From contig VGEI01000181.1 in NCBI GenBank assembly GCA_016869415.1, positions 1 through 7,214 on the forward strand: a stretch of DNA of 7,214 nucleotides, read 5' to 3'. The position numbers and the translations under genes were made by a program. The DNA comes from Alphaproteobacteria bacterium (GTDB lineage: Bacteria > Pseudomonadota > Alphaproteobacteria > CACIAM-22H2). The notes under the pieces were generated by a model. That model had not been told where the DNA came from, ran no database searches, and saw only the letters and a program-made list of their open reading frames with translations. Below, one piece after another: positions 4,675 through 7,214 of the stretch. Each line of letters opens with the position of its first letter. The stretch's first letter is position 1.

Positions 4675-6503
4675 GCCGACGCCTCGGCGACGATCGTCGC
4701 CCCGTTCTCGGCACCGCTCACGCCCTGCCGGAAGGCGCCGAACAGCTCTCGGCCGCAGCCGAACTCCGACCCGGCCCCGGCCAGCACCTGTGCCGGCCTC
4801 CGGGCAAACTCGGCCGCATCGATCAGCACGTCGAGCGTACCCGCACGCGCATCGAGGCGAACGATATCGCCGTCACGCAGCCGTGCGAGCGGCCCGCCGG
4901 CAGCGGCTTCGGGCGTGAGGTGGATGGCCGCCGGCACCTTGCCCGAGGCGCCCGACATCCTCCCGTCCGTCACGAGCGCCACGCGGTGGCCGCGGTCGAG
5001 CAGCACGCCGAGCGTGGGGGTCAGCTTGTGCAGCTCCGGCATGCCGTTGGCCCGCGGCCCCTGGCCGCGCAGCACGGCAATCAGGTCGCGATCGAGCTCG
5101 CCGCGCTGGAAGGCTTCGAGCAATGCTGCCTGGCTGTCGAACAGCCGCGCCGGCGCCTCGACGACGTGCAGATCGGAATAGACTGCCGAGATCTTGATCA
5201 CCGCGCGGCCCAGATTCCCCGACAGAATCCGCAGACCGCCCTCCGCCGCGAACGGATCGCCTGCCGAGCGCAAGATATCGCGATCGCCGCTGGCCGAGGA
5301 CACGTCCCGCCAGACGAGTTGTGGGCCCTCCATGACCGGTGCGCGCGTATAGGGCTCGAGACCGCGGCCCATGATCGTCGCGACGTCGTCATGCAGCAGC
5401 CCGGCCGCACGCAGCTCGCGGATCAGAAGAGCCATGCCGCCGGCCCGATGGAACTGGTTCACGTCGGCGCTGCCGTTCGGGTAGACACGCGCCAACAACG
5501 GCACGGCGCGCGACAGCGCGTCGAAATCGTCCCAGGTGAGCCGGATGCCGGCCAAACGCGCCATCGCCACCAGGTGAATCGTGTGGTTCGTCGACCCGCC
5601 CGTGGCCAGCAGCCCGACGATCCCGTTCACGAACGCCTTTTCGTCGAGCATTTCCCCGATCGGTGTGTAGTCCGGGCCGCCGCTGACCAGGGCCGCCGCG
5701 CGCTGCGCCGCCGCCCGGGTCAGCGCCTCGCGCAACGGCGTGTCGGGATTGGGAAAGCTGGCACCGGGAAGATGGAGGCCCATCACCTCCATGAGCATCT
5801 GGTTCGAGTTGGCCGTACCGTAGAACGTGCAAGTCCCCGGGCCGTGGTAGGAGGCGGTCTCCGCCTCAAGCAACTCCACCCTGCCCGCTTTGCCCTCGGC
5901 GACGAGCTGCCGGATTCGGCTTTTCTCCTTGTTGGACAGGCCCGACGGCATCGGACCGGCGGGCACGAAGACGAACGGCAAATGTCCGAAGGCGAGCGCC
6001 CCCATGACCAGGCCCGGAACAATCTTGTCGCAGACGCCCAGACACAGCGCCGCGTCGAACATGTCGTGCGACAGAGCAACCGCCGTCGCCATGGCAATGA
6101 CATCGCGGCTGAAGAGCGAGAGCTCCATTCCCGGCTGCCCTTGCGTCACGCCGTCGCACATTGCCGGTACGCCGCCGGCAAACTGGGCGACGGCGCCGAC
6201 CTCGCGGACCGCCGCCTTGATCAGGTCCGGGTATCGCTCCAGCGGCTGATGCGCCGAAAGCATGTCGTTGTAGGCCGAGACGATGGCGATGTTTGCCTGT
6301 TCGCCCTCCTTGAGCGCGTTCTTGTCGCCGGCCGGACAGGCAGCGAAGCCGTGCGCCAGATTGCCGCAGGACAAGCCGAACCGCCGGCGCCCGCGCTGCG
6401 CGGCCGCCGCCACGCGATCGAGATAAGCACGCCGCGTAACGGCGCTGCGCGCCTGGATTTGCCGCGTGATCGCGTCGACGGCGGAACGAACCGGGCCGGC
6501 CAT
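4671..6503 (-). CDS. edd: 6-phosphogluconate dehydratase
   Basis: This 610-residue protein has the length usual for Edd and belongs to the IlvD/Edd iron-sulfur dehydratase family. It dehydrates 6-phospho-D-gluconate to 2-keto-3-deoxy-6-phosphogluconate in the Entner-Doudoroff pathway. Candidate [4Fe-4S] cysteines sit in the expected motifs: C116 in PAMCDGVTQG, C158 in LGVCDKIVPG, and C225 in GPGTCTFYGTANSNQ. Other family blocks are SAYNDMLSAHQP (76-87), TGGSTNHTIHLVAMAR (301-316), SGNLGRAVIK (428-437) and VTDGRMSGASGKVPAAIH (511-528). TFYGTANSNQ and the length favour Edd over dihydroxyacid dehydratase (IlvD). The ATG at 6503 overlaps the zwf stop by one base (TGATG) and follows GAGGAG (6517-6512) by 8 nt, so it is probably coupled to zwf. 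The end overlaps hexR by 4 bp. No frameshift or missing block is seen. Confidence 0.95.
   Translation of the reverse strand: MAGPVRSAVDAITRQIQARSAVTRRAYLDRVAAAAQRGRRRFGLSCGNLAHGFAACPAGDKNALKEGEQANIAIVSAYNDMLSAHQPLERYPDLIKAAVREVGAVAQFAGGVPAMCDGVTQGQPGMELSLFSRDVIAMATAVALSHDMFDAALCLGVCDKIVPGLVMGALAFGHLPFVFVPAGPMPSGLSNKEKSRIRQLVAEGKAGRVELLEAETASYHGPGTCTFYGTANSNQMLMEVMGLHLPGASFPNPDTPLREALTRAAAQRAAALVSGGPDYTPIGEMLDEKAFVNGIVGLLATGGSTNHTIHLVAMARLAGIRLTWDDFDALSRAVPLLARVYPNGSADVNQFHRAGGMALLIRELRAAGLLHDDVATIMGRGLEPYTRAPVMEGPQLVWRDVSSASGDRDILRSAGDPFAAEGGLRILSGNLGRAVIKISAVYSDLHVVEAPARLFDSQAALLEAFQRGELDRDLIAVLRGQGPRANGMPELHKLTPTLGVLLDRGHRVALVTDGRMSGASGKVPAAIHLTPEAAAGGPLARLRDGDIVRLDARAGTLDVLIDAAEFARRPAQVLAGAGSEFGCGRELFGAFRQGVSGAENGATIVAEASA
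4686..4701. repeat. 16-bp perfect palindrome at the edd/hexR junction
   Basis: GGCGACGATCGTCGCC is a perfect palindrome inside the last codons of edd. In the minus-strand mRNA it can fold as a 6-bp GC-rich stem with a GATC loop, directly before the GAGG ribosome binding site and the GTG start of hexR. It could affect hexR translation or upstream RNA stability. It may also be a chance product of the codons for the C-terminal ATIVAEA. No function is established. Confidence 0.35.
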
Positions 6504-7214
6504 CAGTCGAGCTCCTCGTGCCAGGTTCGGCCTTCACGCTCGATCAGCGCCGTCGCCGCGGCCGGTCCCCAGCTACCCGCAACATAGGGCTTGGGCTGCT
6601 CGCTGCCGCGGTCCCAAGCCTGCAGCGCCGGATCGAGGAAGGCCCAGGCCGTCTCGACTTCGTCGCGCCGCATGAACAGCGTCGCGTTGCCACGCACCAC
6701 GTCCATCAGCAGGCGCTCGTAGGCCTCGGGAAAGCGACCGGAGAACGCCTCGGCGAAACTCAGGTCCAGCGGCACCGAACGCAGGCGCAGACCGCCCGGC
6801 CCCGGCTCCTTGGTCATCAGGCGCAGCGTGATGCCCTCGTCCGGCTGCAGCCGCACGACAAGGCGGTTCGCAGCAAGCCGGCCGGCGCTCGACGGGAACA
6901 TGCTATGCGGCACCGGTTTGAACTGGATGACGATCTCTGAGGTCTTACGCGCCAGCCGCTTGCCGGTGCGCAGGAAGAACGGCACCCCGGCCCAGCGCCA
7001 GTTGGCGATGGCCAGGCGCAAGGCGACAAAGGTCTCGGTGCGGCTGCTGCGATCCGGCCCCAGTTCCTCGGCATAGCTCTTCACGGCACTGCCGTTGATA
7101 GCGCCCGCCCGGTATTGGCCGCGGACGACCGAGCCGTTGGCACCCTCCGTTTCGAGCGGCACGAGAGCGCGCAGGATCTTGAGCTTCTCGTCGCGCACCG
7201 CGTCTGCCGAAAGG
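6503..7214 (-). CDS. zwf: Glucose-6-phosphate 1-dehydrogenase, C-terminal part
   Basis: The last 236 codons of a Zwf-type protein are present; the gene enters from the right edge, so the N-terminal Rossmann domain and the catalytic site are outside. The visible part begins LSADAVRDEKLKILRALVPL and continues with VVRGQYRAGAI, SRTETFVALRLAIANWRWAG, VPFFLRTGKRL, QFKPVPHSMF and YERLLMDVVRGNATLFMRRD. These are characteristic of the Zwf C-terminal beta+alpha domain that forms the dimer interface and part of the substrate pocket. The enzyme oxidises glucose-6-phosphate to 6-phosphogluconolactone with NAD(P)+. The GTG at 7198 encodes an internal valine, because coding similarity continues upstream of it; it is not a start. 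The stop TGA (6505-6503) shares one base with the edd ATG. pgl, the usual next gene, is missing here. The zwf promoter and any HexR operator lie outside the window. Confidence 0.95.
   Translation of the reverse strand, partial: LSADAVRDEKLKILRALVPLETEGANGSVVRGQYRAGAINGSAVKSYAEELGPDRSSRTETFVALRLAIANWRWAGVPFFLRTGKRLARKTSEIVIQFKPVPHSMFPSSAGRLAANRLVVRLQPDEGITLRLMTKEPGPGGLRLRSVPLDLSFAEAFSGRFPEAYERLLMDVVRGNATLFMRRDEVETAWAFLDPALQAWDRGSEQPKPYVAGSWGPAAATALIEREGRTWHEELD

Noticed and set aside
4920..6587. A 555-codon plus-strand open frame antisense to edd and the end of zwf
   Set aside because: Its residues are dominated by Arg, His, Gln, Ala and Gly with no recognisable domain, as expected when high-GC codons are read on the opposite strand of a well-supported edd gene.
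7196..7198. GTG at 7198 as the start of a short Zwf
   Set aside because: The sequence upstream (LSADA before VRDEK) matches the conserved Zwf core, so the gene continues past the right edge and this GTG is an internal valine.

Overview
This is GC-rich DNA with tight, overlapping operon junctions and an Alphaproteobacteria-like gene content: an RpiR-type IolR, an IolC kinase fused to a DUF2090 aldolase-type domain, and Entner-Doudoroff genes carrying a HexR-type RpiR regulator. The phylum-level call is inference from gene type and composition. No rRNA or other lineage marker is present. I see no mobile element, CRISPR array, tRNA or other RNA gene. Everything reads as core carbohydrate catabolism.

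Left part (1-198). The 5' end of a minus-strand NAD(P)-binding beta-hydroxyacid dehydrogenase gene (3-hydroxyisobutyrate dehydrogenase / 6-phosphogluconate dehydrogenase superfamily) runs off the left edge. It is divergent from the myo-inositol operon across a 115-bp AT-rich spacer. The spacer holds overlapping promoter candidates for both directions and two GAA-N6-TTC dyads centred exactly 30 bp apart. These are good candidates for IolR operators.

Middle (199-3801, plus strand). A compact operon runs iolR (RpiR regulator) - iolB (5-deoxy-glucuronate isomerase) - iolC (5-dehydro-2-deoxygluconokinase fused to a DUF2090 aldolase-type domain). iolR and iolB overlap by 4 bp, iolB and iolC by 8 bp. 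The operon covers the middle and late steps of inositol breakdown. iolG, iolE, iolD and iolA are not in the window and must lie elsewhere if the pathway is complete.

Right part (3808-7214, minus strand). A second operon converges on the first with a gap of only 6 bp: zwf (3' part, glucose-6-phosphate dehydrogenase) - edd (6-phosphogluconate dehydratase) - hexR-like RpiR regulator. The genes overlap by 1 and 4 bp. The usual middle gene pgl (6-phosphogluconolactonase) is absent between zwf and edd, and eda is not seen.

Together the window joins two sugar/polyol catabolic operons tail to tail. Each carries its own RpiR/SIS-domain regulator inside the operon: first gene in one, last gene in the other. 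The other long open frames, including a 555-codon frame antisense to edd, are shadows produced by high GC. No stretch longer than 300 bp lacks a gene.
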